Positions 1 to 6,756 of a stretch of DNA of 10,849 nt are shown one piece after another. Source of the stretch: Pseudomonadota bacterium (GTDB taxonomy: Bacteria; Pseudomonadota; Gammaproteobacteria; Xanthomonadales; Xanthomonadaceae); contig JAFAFF010000101.1 in NCBI GenBank assembly GCA_023423605.1, positions 1 through 10,849 of the forward strand. The letters run 5' to 3'. The first letter of the stretch is position 1; every line of letters starts with the position of its first letter. Made by a program: the position numbers and the translations under genes. Under the pieces are notes generated by a model. The model had not been told where the DNA came from. It saw nothing but the letters and a program-made list of their open reading frames with translations, and made no database searches.

Positions 1-1336
1 CGATGATGGACACCGGCAGCGACAGGCTGATCACGAACGTGCTCCAGCCATCGCGCAGGAACAGGAAGATGATCAGGATGGCCAGCACGCCGCCGATCAC
101 CGCATCCTTCTTGACATCGCTGATGGCGTGCTCGATGAAGCGCGACTGATCCTCGATGGTGGTCAGTTCGGCGTCGGCCGGGAACGTGGCCTTGATCTGC
201 TCCAGCCGCGCACGCAGCGCTTCGGCGGTGGCCACGGTGTTCGCATCGCCTTCCTTGTAGATCGCAAGCTCGACCGCTTCCTTGCCGCCCAGGCGGATGA
301 TGGCTTCGCGCTCCTTGTAGCCCTGGCGCACGCTGGCGACATCCTTGAGCCGCACCGGCACGCCGTTGGCGATCACGCTGGAGCCGCTGCCGCCGGAGGC
401 GCTCTGCGCCGCCGATGCCGCCGCGATGGCCGCATCCGAACCGGTGGACGCGGCGATGGCGAACATCTGCGCCATGGCCGAATCTGCCGCGCTGCCGTTG
501 GAGGACTGCGCGGTGATGAGCAGGTTGCGGATTTCCTCCAGGTCGACGAACTGGTTGACGGTGCGCACCAGGAAGCGTTGCGACCCTTCTTCCAGGCGTC
601 CGCCGGAAATGTTGATGTTTTCTTCCTTCAGCCGCTGGATGACGGTATCGATGGGCAGGTTGAGCTGGGCCAGCTTCTGCTGGTCGATGTCCACCTGGAT
701 CTCGTCTTCCAGGCCGCCGCCCACTTTCACCGCCGCCACGCCGGTGACCGGTTCCAGCTTCTTCTTCAGGTCTTCGTCGGCATAGCGGCGCAGGCCGGTG
801 AGCTCACGCACCGCATCGGCTTCGGAGGACGGCGAGTCCTTGCTGGAAATCACCAGCCGCATGATCGGCTCGGTGGACGGGTTGAAGCGCAGCAGCACCG
901 GTGCCTTGGCTTCCAGCGGCAGGTTCAGCGCTTCCATCTTGTCGCGCACTTCCAGGCTGGCCTGGTCCATGTTGGTGCCCCAGGCGAACTCCAGCACCAC
1001 GTCGCTCTGCCCGGTGCGCGAGATGGATTTCAGCTTGCGCAGGCTCTTGACCACGCCGACGGCTTCCTCGACCGGCTCGGTGACCAGCGTTTCGATCTCC
1101 GATGGCGCCGCACCGGTGTATTCGGTGCGCACGGTCAGCGTGGGATAGCTCAGGTCCGGCAGCAGGTTCACCTTCAGGCTGCCCAGCGCGATCAACCCGA
1201 ACAGGATCAGGGTGACCGTGCACATGGCGATGGTGACGCGGCGGCGGGTGGCGAATTCCACCAGCCCGCCACCGCTGCCGCCCGGTGCGGTGCCGCCATG
1301 GGGATCATTGCCGTGGTCGTTGCCGGCCGAGGTCAT
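1..1336 (-). CDS. RND-family multidrug efflux pump, inner-membrane subunit (HAE1/AcrB type), N-terminal 445 residues, cut by window edge
   Basis: Proton-driven exporter of the resistance-nodulation-division family, which takes substrates from the periplasm or inner membrane and passes them to an adaptor and outer-membrane channel. The visible part holds a Gly/His-rich N-terminal tail (residues 1-25), the first membrane segment (about 34-52), the conserved NLLPDLSYPTLTVRTEYTG stretch, the first large periplasmic loop with the porter and docking subdomains, and the start of the second membrane segment near residue 420-440 (AILIIFLFLRDGW). The reading frame stays open to base 1; the proton-relay aspartates lie beyond the edge. 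The ATG at 1336 overlaps the adaptor stop as ATGA and has a GGAG sequence 6 nt upstream, so it is translationally coupled. Odd: an Ala/Ser/Gly-rich stretch at residues 277-320 sits where AcrB has only a short turn. Family assignment is firm; the substrate is unknown. Confidence 0.93.
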   Translation of the reverse strand, partial: MTSAGNDHGNDPHGGTAPGGSGGGLVEFATRRRVTIAMCTVTLILFGLIALGSLKVNLLPDLSYPTLTVRTEYTGAAPSEIETLVTEPVEEAVGVVKSLRKLKSISRTGQSDVVLEFAWGTNMDQASLEVRDKMEALNLPLEAKAPVLLRFNPSTEPIMRLVISSKDSPSSEADAVRELTGLRRYADEDLKKKLEPVTGVAAVKVGGGLEDEIQVDIDQQKLAQLNLPIDTVIQRLKEENINISGGRLEEGSQRFLVRTVNQFVDLEEIRNLLITAQSSNGSAADSAMAQMFAIAASTGSDAAIAAASAAQSASGGSGSSVIANGVPVRLKDVASVRQGYKEREAIIRLGGKEAVELAIYKEGDANTVATAEALRARLEQIKATFPADAELTTIEDQSRFIEHAISDVKKDAVIGGVLAILIIFLFLRDGWSTFVISLSLPVSII

Positions 1337-2493
1337 TGCGCGCTCCCGGCCTTGGCGGCCGGCGCGGCCTTGGCGACCGTCTTCGCAGCGGCCGGTGTGA
1401 TGACCTGTACTGCGGTGCCATCGCGCAGCGCCACCTTGCCGGCGGTGACCACCTGGTCGCCCGCAGCCAGACCGTCACGGATCTCCACCCAGGCGCCTTC
1501 GGCATAGCCCAGCGTCACCGGCACGCGCGCCACCTTGCCTTCACGGACGCGGAAGACGGCCGGTTCACCGTCGTCCAGCAGCGCCAGCCGCGGCACCACC
1601 AGGGCGTCGGCGCGCTGGTCGTAATCGATGCGGATGCGTCCGAACATGCCTGGCTGCAGCGACTGCGCGCCGCCATCGAACGCGCTCACCACGCGGAAGG
1701 TGCCGCTGCCGGAATCCACCACCGGCGCGATGCGGTCCACGGTGCCGGTGAAGCGCTTGCCCGGCAGCGCATCGGCCATCAGGGTGACCGGCTGGCCGGC
1801 ACGCAGCGTGGCCAGCTCGCGTTCGGGCACGTTGAGGGTGGCTTCCAGGCGCGAGTTGTCGACGATGCGGAAGATCGGCGTGTTGATCTGCACGAAGTTG
1901 CCGGTCTTGATGGAACGCGATGCGATGACACCGGAAATCGGTGCGATCACGGTAGTGTAGGACAGTTCCAAGGTGGCCAGACGATGCTGCGCGCGGGCGT
2001 TCTCCACGTCATAGCGCAGCTGGTCGACATCGGCGGCGCTGACCATCTGCTGGCCAACCAGCTTGTTGGCGCGCTGGTAGTTGTTTTCCAGCTTGCGCAG
2101 CACCGCTTCGCTCTGCGCGACGTTCAACCGCGCGCGGTCCGGGTCCAGCCGTACCAGCGGTTGTCCGGCGCGTACCTGCTGGCCCTCTTCCACCAGCACC
2201 GCCAGCGCCACGCCGGAGGTCTTGGCGACCACCTGGGATTCGGCGCGCGGCTCCAGTGCGGCGGTGCCGGTATAGCTGGCAGCCACGCCCTTGTGGCTGG
2301 CCACCGCCACTTCAACAGGTACGGCGTCGGGTTTCTTGTCCGCGTCCTTGCCGGCCTTGGTCTCGGCCGCCTTGGCCTCGTTGCCGGAACCGGCGCCGCA
2401 GCCGCCCAGCAGCAACGGCAGGGAAAGGGATATGAGCAGCGCGGCGGCGCAGATTCCGCTGCGGCCGGCGGGCGTGAAGGCATGGCGTGACAT
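1333..2493 (-). CDS. RND efflux periplasmic adaptor (membrane fusion protein), predicted lipoprotein
   Basis: Adaptor that bridges the RND pump and an outer-membrane channel in the periplasm; 386 aa, normal for the family. The N-terminus has a positively charged and hydrophobic signal ending in LLLGGC, a lipobox that puts the lipidated Cys at residue 32, followed by a Lys/Ala/Asp-rich linker. Two lipoyl half-motifs (about 85-117 and 180-203, the second reading APISGVIASRSIKTGNFV) flank a short alpha-helical hairpin (118-168, with LENNYQRANKLV). Beta-barrel (about 215-290) and membrane-proximal (295-365) domains follow. The C-terminus ends in an Ala/Lys-rich tail. An AGGGA sequence about 8 nt before the ATG supports this start. 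It is first in an operon with the pump gene. No channel gene follows within the window, so the channel is either beyond the edge or shared from elsewhere. I do not assign a specific pump name. Confidence 0.93.
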   Translation of the reverse strand: MSRHAFTPAGRSGICAAALLISLSLPLLLGGCGAGSGNEAKAAETKAGKDADKKPDAVPVEVAVASHKGVAASYTGTAALEPRAESQVVAKTSGVALAVLVEEGQQVRAGQPLVRLDPDRARLNVAQSEAVLRKLENNYQRANKLVGQQMVSAADVDQLRYDVENARAQHRLATLELSYTTVIAPISGVIASRSIKTGNFVQINTPIFRIVDNSRLEATLNVPERELATLRAGQPVTLMADALPGKRFTGTVDRIAPVVDSGSGTFRVVSAFDGGAQSLQPGMFGRIRIDYDQRADALVVPRLALLDDGEPAVFRVREGKVARVPVTLGYAEGAWVEIRDGLAAGDQVVTAGKVALRDGTAVQVITPAAAKTVAKAAPAAKAGSAQ

Positions 2494-2571
2494 CGTCGGG
2501 TCCCTGGGGATGCGTGGACAGGTGTGGTAGCAAAGTAATGCACCACCTCACGGGTACACCATATCCCAAAG

Positions 2572-2582
2572 GTCACGGTGAC
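2572..2582. promoter_or_regulatory. Short palindrome in the divergent efflux/cytochrome control region
   Basis: The 203-bp gap between the divergent adaptor and cytochrome genes contains GTCAC-G-GTGAC, a perfect 5-bp inverted repeat with a 1-nt centre, in a stretch with lower GC than the genes. It lies about 40 bp upstream of the proposed cytochrome promoter and about 80 bp from the adaptor start, a plausible place for an operator controlling either gene. No regulator gene is adjacent. An 11-bp palindrome can occur by chance, so confidence is low. I see no convincing -35/-10 pair for the efflux operon in this gap. Confidence 0.25.
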
Positions 2583-2610
2583 TTCACGCCGCTGGTCGGC
2601 GCGTCCCCAT

Positions 2611-2639
2611 TTCAGGGAGATGAAACCTGCGGCTATACT
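2611..2639 (+). promoter_or_regulatory. Candidate sigma-70 promoter for the cytochrome pair
   Basis: TATACT at 2634-2639 matches the -10 consensus at five of six bases. A weak -35 (TTCAGG, 2611-2616) lies 17 bp upstream. The predicted transcript would start near 2646, about 50 nt before the cytochrome ATG at 2697, inside an otherwise non-coding divergent gap. The -10 box is good and the -35 box poor. Confidence 0.45.
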
Positions 2640-2696
2640 CGGACCGTTCCGTACCCCACGCCGGAACGACCAGACCCGAATCCCGGAAACGACATC

Positions 2697-3119
2697 ATGC
2701 GCCCGCAGCCGCTCGCCGCTTGTCTCGCTCTGGCCGTCCTCCTGCCCTTCGGGGCCGCCGTACGGGCCGCTCCCACCGCCCCTGCCCCCGTTGCTGCAGA
2801 TGCCTCTGCGCCCGCGCCTGCCACGCCGCTCCCGGCACCGCAGGAACCGGCGCCCGCGGCTGCCCTGACCGGCAATTTCGACAACGGACGGGTACTTGCC
2901 TACACCTGCCAGGGGTGCCACGGCATCACCGGCTACAAGAACGCCTACCCCAGCTACCGCGTGCCGAAGATCGGCGGGCAGAGCGAGCAGTACCTGCTGC
3001 AGGCGCTCACGGAGTACCGCCAGGGCAAGCGCCGGCATCCGACGATGCAGGCGCAGTCGATGAGTTTCAGCGAACAGGAGATCGCCGATCTCGCTGTTTA
3101 TCTGTCCACCATCAAGTAA
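2697..3119 (+). CDS. Periplasmic monoheme cytochrome c, half-c4-like
   Basis: Class I c-type cytochrome of 140 aa that carries one covalent heme and transfers electrons in the periplasm. Residues 1-24 form a signal peptide ending AVRA before an Ala/Pro-rich low-complexity linker (25-57). The heme site is CQGCH at 71-75; the likely axial Met is Met117 in HPTM, followed by a cytochrome c4-like C-terminal helix (FSEQEIADLAVYLSTIK). The frame is open upstream to 2487, but the ATG at 2697 is preferred because it begins the signal peptide directly and lies just after GGAA at 2685-2688. The next cytochrome starts 11 nt after the stop, so they form an operon. The partner oxidase or dehydrogenase cannot be told from this window. 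Confidence 0.88.
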   Translation: MRPQPLAACLALAVLLPFGAAVRAAPTAPAPVAADASAPAPATPLPAPQEPAPAAALTGNFDNGRVLAYTCQGCHGITGYKNAYPSYRVPKIGGQSEQYLLQALTEYRQGKRRHPTMQAQSMSFSEQEIADLAVYLSTIK

Positions 3120-3130
3120 GGCACGTCCAC

Positions 3131-3595
3131 ATGTCGAAGCCCGCGTCGTTCACGCGCCACGCCATCGCCTTGTCGCTTGCCCTGCTGCTGGCGGCCTGCT
3201 CCCCCTCGCACGAAGACAGCAGCACGCAGTCGCCGGACCAGCCGGGTCAGGCCAGCGGCGATCTTCCCGCGCCGTCGTCCTCGGCCGGCCTGCCAGCCGG
3301 GCGCGTTGCCGCCGGTGAAGCGCGCGCGCAGGTGAAGGGCAAGGCCACCGGCCAGAGCTGCATCGACTGCCACGGTGCCGATGGCAATTCCCCCATCGAT
3401 CCGACGTATCCGAAACTCGGCGGACAATACGGTGATTACCTGGCGCACGCGCTGCAGGCGTATCGCTCCGGCGATCGCCAGCACGCCCTGATGACGCCGC
3501 AGGCGACTGATCTGGGTGACCAGGAGATCGCCGACCTGGCCGCCTACTTCGGATCCCGCACCACCCAGCTGCGCGACCTGCACGGCGTGAAATGA
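3131..3595 (+). CDS. Monoheme cytochrome c lipoprotein, half-c4-like
   Basis: Second c-type cytochrome in the operon, 154 aa. The signal ends in LLLAAC, a lipobox with the lipidated Cys at residue 23, so the mature protein is predicted to be membrane-anchored on the periplasmic side. A Ser/Pro/Gln-rich linker (24-57) leads to the heme domain with CIDCH at 77-81, the conserved PKLGGQYGDYLAHALQAYRSG segment and probable axial Met121, then a c4-type closing helix (GDQEIADLAAYF). The Shine-Dalgarno TAAGG overlaps the stop of the upstream gene, spaced 9 nt from this ATG, which supports both the start and coupled translation. Together the two genes look like the two heme domains of a cytochrome c4 made as separate proteins, one soluble and one anchored. 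That pairing is inference. Confidence 0.88.
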   Translation: MSKPASFTRHAIALSLALLLAACSPSHEDSSTQSPDQPGQASGDLPAPSSSAGLPAGRVAAGEARAQVKGKATGQSCIDCHGADGNSPIDPTYPKLGGQYGDYLAHALQAYRSGDRQHALMTPQATDLGDQEIADLAAYFGSRTTQLRDLHGVK

Positions 3596-3616
3596 CCGCG
3601 CTGACGCGCTGCACGG

Positions 3617-3713
3617 GTGGATGAGAGCTGGTGATGAAATTTGGTGGCTGAGAGCGGGTGGCTGAGAGCGGGTGGGTAAGAGCTGGTGGGTAAGAGCTGG
3701 TGGGTGACGACCG
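3617..3713 (+). repeat. Left 14-bp tandem repeat array (about 7 units)
   Basis: Consecutive 14-bp units begin at 3617, (3631, 13 bp and degenerate), 3644, 3658, 3672, 3686 and 3700. They run GTGGATGAGAGCTG, a decayed unit, GTGGCTGAGAGCGG twice, GTGGGTAAGAGCTG twice, and GTGGGTGACGACCG. Identical neighbours in pairs point to recent stepwise duplication. The last unit runs straight into the left arm of the central inverted repeat. The array follows the cytochrome stop by 21 bp. The period is not a multiple of three and no plausible gene reads through it. Confidence 0.9.
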
Positions 3714-3775
3714 TTGGTCGTCACGCTTCAGGGTTCAGGCCAACCAGGTGACGACCAACGGTCGTCACCCACCAG
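3697..3775. repeat. 28-bp perfect inverted repeat with 23-bp spacer, each arm itself a REP-like hairpin
   Basis: Bases 3697-3724 and 3748-3775 are exact reverse complements, separated by a unique spacer (3725-3747). Within each arm is a near-perfect palindrome: GTGACGACC, loop GTT, GGTCGTCAC at 3704-3724, and the reverse-complement form with loop AAC at 3748-3768. Each palindrome has an outward-facing GTGG (CCAC) head, so the pair looks like two REP-type hairpins in opposite orientation, as in a BIME. The structure lies between convergent genes, the cytochrome operon and uup, and could end transcription from both sides. It lacks a poly-T tract, so an intrinsic terminator role is uncertain. 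Confidence 0.85.
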
Positions 3776-3890
3776 TCGTTGCCCACCGGTCGTCACCCAC
3801 CAGTCGTCACCCACCAGTCGTCACCCACCGGTCGTCGGCCACCAGTCGTCACCCACCGACCGTCGCCCACCAGTCGTCGGCCGCCACAAC
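3765..3890 (-). repeat. Right 14-bp tandem repeat array (about 9 units), inverted relative to the left array
   Basis: Nine 14-bp units begin at 3765, 3779, 3793, 3807, 3821, 3835, 3849, 3863 and 3877. On the plus strand the consensus is TCACCCACCAGTCG, identical at 3765, 3793 and 3807, with one to four changes in most others and a decayed last unit. Read on the minus strand and rotated, it is GTGGGTGACGACTG, essentially the left array's innermost unit. The array continues out of the right arm of the central inverted repeat and stops about 28 bp before the uup stop codon. There are no unique spacers between units. Confidence 0.9.
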
Positions 3891-3917
3891 AGTTCTCGCC
3901 CACCACACCGGCGTCTC

Positions 3918-5804
3918 TCAGCCGTCCAGTTCTTCCCAGCGCGCGTAGGCGGCATCCAGCTCCGCCTGCACCTTCGCCAGCTGCTGGTTGTGCGCTGCCA
4001 TCTCCGCTGCGCTGCGCTGGTAGAAGGCCGGGTCGTTCATCGCCGCGGTCAGCCCTTCCACATCCTTCTCGAGGGTCTCGATCTTCAGCGGCAGCTGTTC
4101 AAGTTCGCGCGCGTCCTTGTAGCTGAGCTTGCGCTTCTGCACGGCCGGTTCGGCCGCCGCCGGCGCGCCAGGCGCGGCGACCGGCCTGCTGGCAACCGTC
4201 GGTGCCACGTCCGCGACCGCCACGCGCGCGGCGTGCCGCTGCCAGTCGGAATAGCCGCCCACGTAATCGCCCACCACGCCATCGCCTTCCATCACCAGCG
4301 TGGAGGTCACCACGTTGTCGAGGAAGTCGCGGTCATGGCTGACCAGCAGCAGGGTGCCGGTGTAGTCGCCCAGCAGCTCTTCCAGCAGCTCCAGCGTTTC
4401 CACGTCCAGGTCGTTGGTCGGTTCATCCATCACCAGCAGGTTGGACGGCTGCGCGAACAGTTTGGCCAGCAGCAGGCGGTTGCGTTCGCCACCGGACAGC
4501 CGGGTGATCGGCGCACGCGCGCGTTCGGGGGTGAACAGGAAGTCCTGCAGGTAGGCATGCACGTGCTTGCGCTTGCCATTGAACTCAAGGAAATCGCGGC
4601 CCTCGGCCACGTTTTCGATGGCGCTCCAGTCTTCGCGCAGCACCGAGCGGTACTGGTCGAAATAGGCGATCTGCAGGTTGGTGCCGGCGTTCACCTCACC
4701 CGTGGCCGGCTGCAGTTCGCCCAGCAGCAGCTTGAGCAGCGTGGTCTTGCCGCTGCCGTTGGGGCCGATCAGGCCGATACGGTCGCCACGCAGGATGGTG
4801 GTGGAAAAATCGCGCACCATGCAACGCTCGCCGAAGGCGAACGAAATGTCCTTGACGTCGATGACCTTCTTGCCGGAGCTGACGCCCTGGGCGGCTTCCA
4901 TCCTGACGTTGCCACCCAGTTCGCGGCGCTGCGAACGCTCCACGCGCATCGCCTTGAGGCGGCGTACGCGTCCCTCATCACGGGTGCGGCGCGCCTTGAT
5001 GCCCTGGCGGATCCATACTTCTTCCTGTGCCAGCAGCTTGTCGAAGCGCGCGTTTTCCTGCGCCTGGGCATTCAAGCGTTCTTCGCGGCGGCGTTCGTAG
5101 TTGGCCCAGTCGCCGGGCCAGCTGGTGACCTGGCCGCGGTCGATCTCGACGATGCGGGTGGCCAGCGCGCGCAGGAAGCGGCGGTCATGGGTGACGAACA
5201 CCACGCTGCCGTTCCAGTTCTTCAGGAACATTTCCAGCCAGTCGATGGCCTCGATGTCCAGGTGGTTGGTCGGTTCATCCAGCAGCAGCAGGTCCGGGCT
5301 GGATACCAGCGCGCGGCCGAGCAGCACGCGGCGCTTCATGCCGCCGGACAGGCGCGCGAACTCGGCATCGCCATCCAGGTCCAGCTTGGTCAGGGTTTCG
5401 CTGACGCGCTGGTCCAGTCCCCAGCCGTTGGCGGCGTCGATCTTCGCCTGTACATTGCCCAGCGCTTCGCCGTCGAACTCATCGGCATGGCTGAGATGAT
5501 GGAATTCGGCCAGCCATTGGCCCAGTTCGCCCAGGCCGTCGGCCACCACGTCGAAGACGCTGCCGGCCGCGCCGTGTGGCACTTCCTGTTCCAGGCGCGT
5601 CACACGGACGCCCTGCTGCACGCGGACTTCGCCGTCATCGGGCTTGTGATCGCCGGACAGCAGCTTGAGCAAGGTGGATTTGCCGGCGCCGTTGCGGCCG
5701 ATCAGGGCGATGCGCTCGCCCGGTTCGATCGACAGTTCGGCTTTTTCCAGCAACAACGGGCCGCCGACGCTGAAGTCGACGTTCTGCAGGGTAATCAGAG
5801 GCAT
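3918..5804 (-). CDS. uup: ABC-F family ATPase Uup
   Basis: Soluble twin-ATPase protein of the ABC-F family, which acts on ribosomes and on branched DNA intermediates rather than as a transporter; 628 aa, close to E. coli Uup. Domain 1 has Walker A at 36-44 (GRNGAGKST), signature LSGG at 152-155, Walker B with D176/E177 and switch His206. A charged helical linker rich in Arg/Glu (about 235-300) leads to domain 2, with Walker A 347-355 (GPNGSGKTT), LSGG 436-439, D460/E461 and His490. An Ala/Pro linker (about 520-555) connects to a C-terminal coiled coil (556-628), the Uup DNA-binding domain that separates it from EttA. No transmembrane segments. Start ATG 5804 places the first beta-strand (MPLITLQNVDFSVGG) normally. 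It lies 33 bp downstream of yeiE on the same strand, but has its own TACAAT box. Confidence 0.95.
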   Translation of the reverse strand: MPLITLQNVDFSVGGPLLLEKAELSIEPGERIALIGRNGAGKSTLLKLLSGDHKPDDGEVRVQQGVRVTRLEQEVPHGAAGSVFDVVADGLGELGQWLAEFHHLSHADEFDGEALGNVQAKIDAANGWGLDQRVSETLTKLDLDGDAEFARLSGGMKRRVLLGRALVSSPDLLLLDEPTNHLDIEAIDWLEMFLKNWNGSVVFVTHDRRFLRALATRIVEIDRGQVTSWPGDWANYERRREERLNAQAQENARFDKLLAQEEVWIRQGIKARRTRDEGRVRRLKAMRVERSQRRELGGNVRMEAAQGVSSGKKVIDVKDISFAFGERCMVRDFSTTILRGDRIGLIGPNGSGKTTLLKLLLGELQPATGEVNAGTNLQIAYFDQYRSVLREDWSAIENVAEGRDFLEFNGKRKHVHAYLQDFLFTPERARAPITRLSGGERNRLLLAKLFAQPSNLLVMDEPTNDLDVETLELLEELLGDYTGTLLLVSHDRDFLDNVVTSTLVMEGDGVVGDYVGGYSDWQRHAARVAVADVAPTVASRPVAAPGAPAAAEPAVQKRKLSYKDARELEQLPLKIETLEKDVEGLTAAMNDPAFYQRSAAEMAAHNQQLAKVQAELDAAYARWEELDG

Positions 5805-5810
5805 CCGCCC

Positions 5811-5816
5811 ATTGTA
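5811..5816 (-). promoter_or_regulatory. TACAAT -10-like box 6 nt before the uup ATG (possible leaderless start)
   Basis: On the minus strand TACAAT is followed by GGGCGG and then the uup ATG. A -10 box normally places the transcription start about 7 nt downstream, at or within one base of this ATG, so the mRNA may lack a leader. GGGCGG directly abuts the ATG and is badly placed to serve as a Shine-Dalgarno. No good -35 is visible 16-18 bp upstream. The same arrangement precedes dbpA. Confidence 0.45.
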
Positions 5817-5837
5817 CGTGGGTGCCGACGGCTGCGC

Positions 5838-6716
5838 TCATCCTGCCTGCATCGGGCCCAGCAGCATGTCCAGCCCCGGCAGCCATTGCCGGGCCGGGTG
5901 GCGTACCAGCCACAGCTGCCGGCGCAACGGCGGCAATGGCGTGTGCAGCACCTGCAGGCGGCCCAGCGCCAGCGACTCCTCCAGCGCGTGCCGCGACAGG
6001 CAGGCCACGCCCAGACCGGCGATGGCCGCCTGCTTGATCGCTTCGGTGCTGCCCAGCTGCAGGGTACGGGCGAAATCCGGCAGGTGCGGCCGCACTGCCT
6101 GCTCCACCGCTTCGCGGGTACCCGAGCCCGGTTCGCGCAACAGCCAGCGCGCCTGGCGCAGCGCATCCAGCGACCACTGCGCTGGCGCATCGGCTGCGGC
6201 CACCACCACCAGCGGGTCCTGCTGCCAGGGCAGCACCTGCAGGCCGGGTTCGTGGCACGGCCCTTCGATGAGTCCGGCATCCACCTGCAGCCGCTGCACC
6301 GCGGCCACCACGCCGGCGGTGTTGTCGATGCGCAGGTCCACCTCCGCGCGTGGCGCCTGCTGCAGCAGGGCGGCAATGCGCGGCGGCATCAGGTAATTGC
6401 CGATGGTGGTGCTGGCCGCAAGCAGCAGCCGCAGCGGCGCCTGCTGCAGCGCGCCCTGCGTAACCAGCTGGCGTTCCAGATCGGCGGCGTTGACCAGCAG
6501 CGCACGTGCCGGTTCGTGCAGCGCACGGCCATGCGCATTGAGCACCAGCCGCTTGCCGACACGGTCGAACAGCGGGGTGCCGAACTGGGATTCCAGTTCC
6601 TGCAGCGCAGCGCTGCTGGCCGACTGCGAAAGCGCGATCGCCACACCCGCAGCGCTGGTGCTTCCGTGGTCGGCGATGGCGACGAAGACCTGCAGCTCGC
6701 GAAGCGTGAGGCGCAT
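5838..6716 (-). CDS. yeiE: LysR-type transcriptional regulator YeiE
   Basis: DNA-binding regulator, 292 aa. The N-terminal winged helix-turn-helix (about 2-60) has the LysR pattern SQSASSAALQELESQFGTPLFDR. The effector domain carries stretches matching E. coli YeiE as I recall it: STTIGNY (102-108), LIEGPCH (149-155), LREPGSGTRE (193-202) and LGSTEAIK (221-228). YeiE of enterobacteria has been linked to sulfite response and iron homeostasis. The gene is divergent from yeiH, the arrangement in E. coli, which strongly supports the name. ATG 6716 is preferred over a TTG nine bases upstream because AAGG lies 9 nt before the ATG but would abut the TTG. It probably controls yeiH and itself through the shared gap. 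The local target sites and effector are inferred. Confidence 0.92.
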   Translation of the reverse strand: MRLTLRELQVFVAIADHGSTSAAGVAIALSQSASSAALQELESQFGTPLFDRVGKRLVLNAHGRALHEPARALLVNAADLERQLVTQGALQQAPLRLLLAASTTIGNYLMPPRIAALLQQAPRAEVDLRIDNTAGVVAAVQRLQVDAGLIEGPCHEPGLQVLPWQQDPLVVVAAADAPAQWSLDALRQARWLLREPGSGTREAVEQAVRPHLPDFARTLQLGSTEAIKQAAIAGLGVACLSRHALEESLALGRLQVLHTPLPPLRRQLWLVRHPARQWLPGLDMLLGPMQAG

Positions 6717-6721
6717 GCTTT

Positions 6722-6756
6722 TCAACCTTCTTTTCAGGTTGATATTACCAGATCAA
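6722..6756. promoter_or_regulatory. Overlapping inverted repeats in the yeiE-yeiH control region (candidate YeiE operator)
   Basis: This gap is AT-rich against a GC-rich background. TCAACC (6722-6727) and GGTTGA (6737-6742) form a perfect inverted repeat with 9 nt between them. TTGAT (6739-6743) and ATCAA (6752-6756) form a second one with 8 nt between. Together they give three alternating TCAA/TTGA half-sites about 14-17 bp apart, a layout that suits a LysR-type tetramer. CTTTTCA also recurs directly at 6718 and 6730. The classic T-N11-A spacing is not met exactly. TTGATA (6739-6744) could double as a -35 for yeiH, but no strong -10 follows at 17 bp. Confidence 0.4.

Noticed and set aside
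128..2490. Long plus-strand frames (128-1507 and 1285-2490) opposite the RND pump and adaptor
   Set aside because: They are His/Gln/Gly/Ala/Arg-rich with no recognisable motif, while the minus strand encodes intact RND family proteins.
2124..3038. A 304-codon minus-strand frame crossing the divergent gap and the first cytochrome
   Set aside because: It overlaps the adaptor in another frame and the cytochrome antisense; composition is Arg/Pro/Ala-rich with no family match.
3617..3890. CRISPR array
   Set aside because: Units are 14 bp and directly abutting, with no unique spacers and no cas gene nearby; the two halves are in opposite orientation.
3765..3890. Iterons of a replication origin
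   Set aside because: No rep gene, DnaA boxes or AT-rich unwinding region; the location between housekeeping genes and the REP-like centre favour a REP-derived repeat.
3714..3948. A repeat protein encoded by the 14-bp array (14-residue peptide repeats appear in every frame)
   Set aside because: A 14-bp tandem repeat automatically gives a 14-residue peptide period in any open frame; there is no Shine-Dalgarno or codon bias and the frames run into antisense uup.
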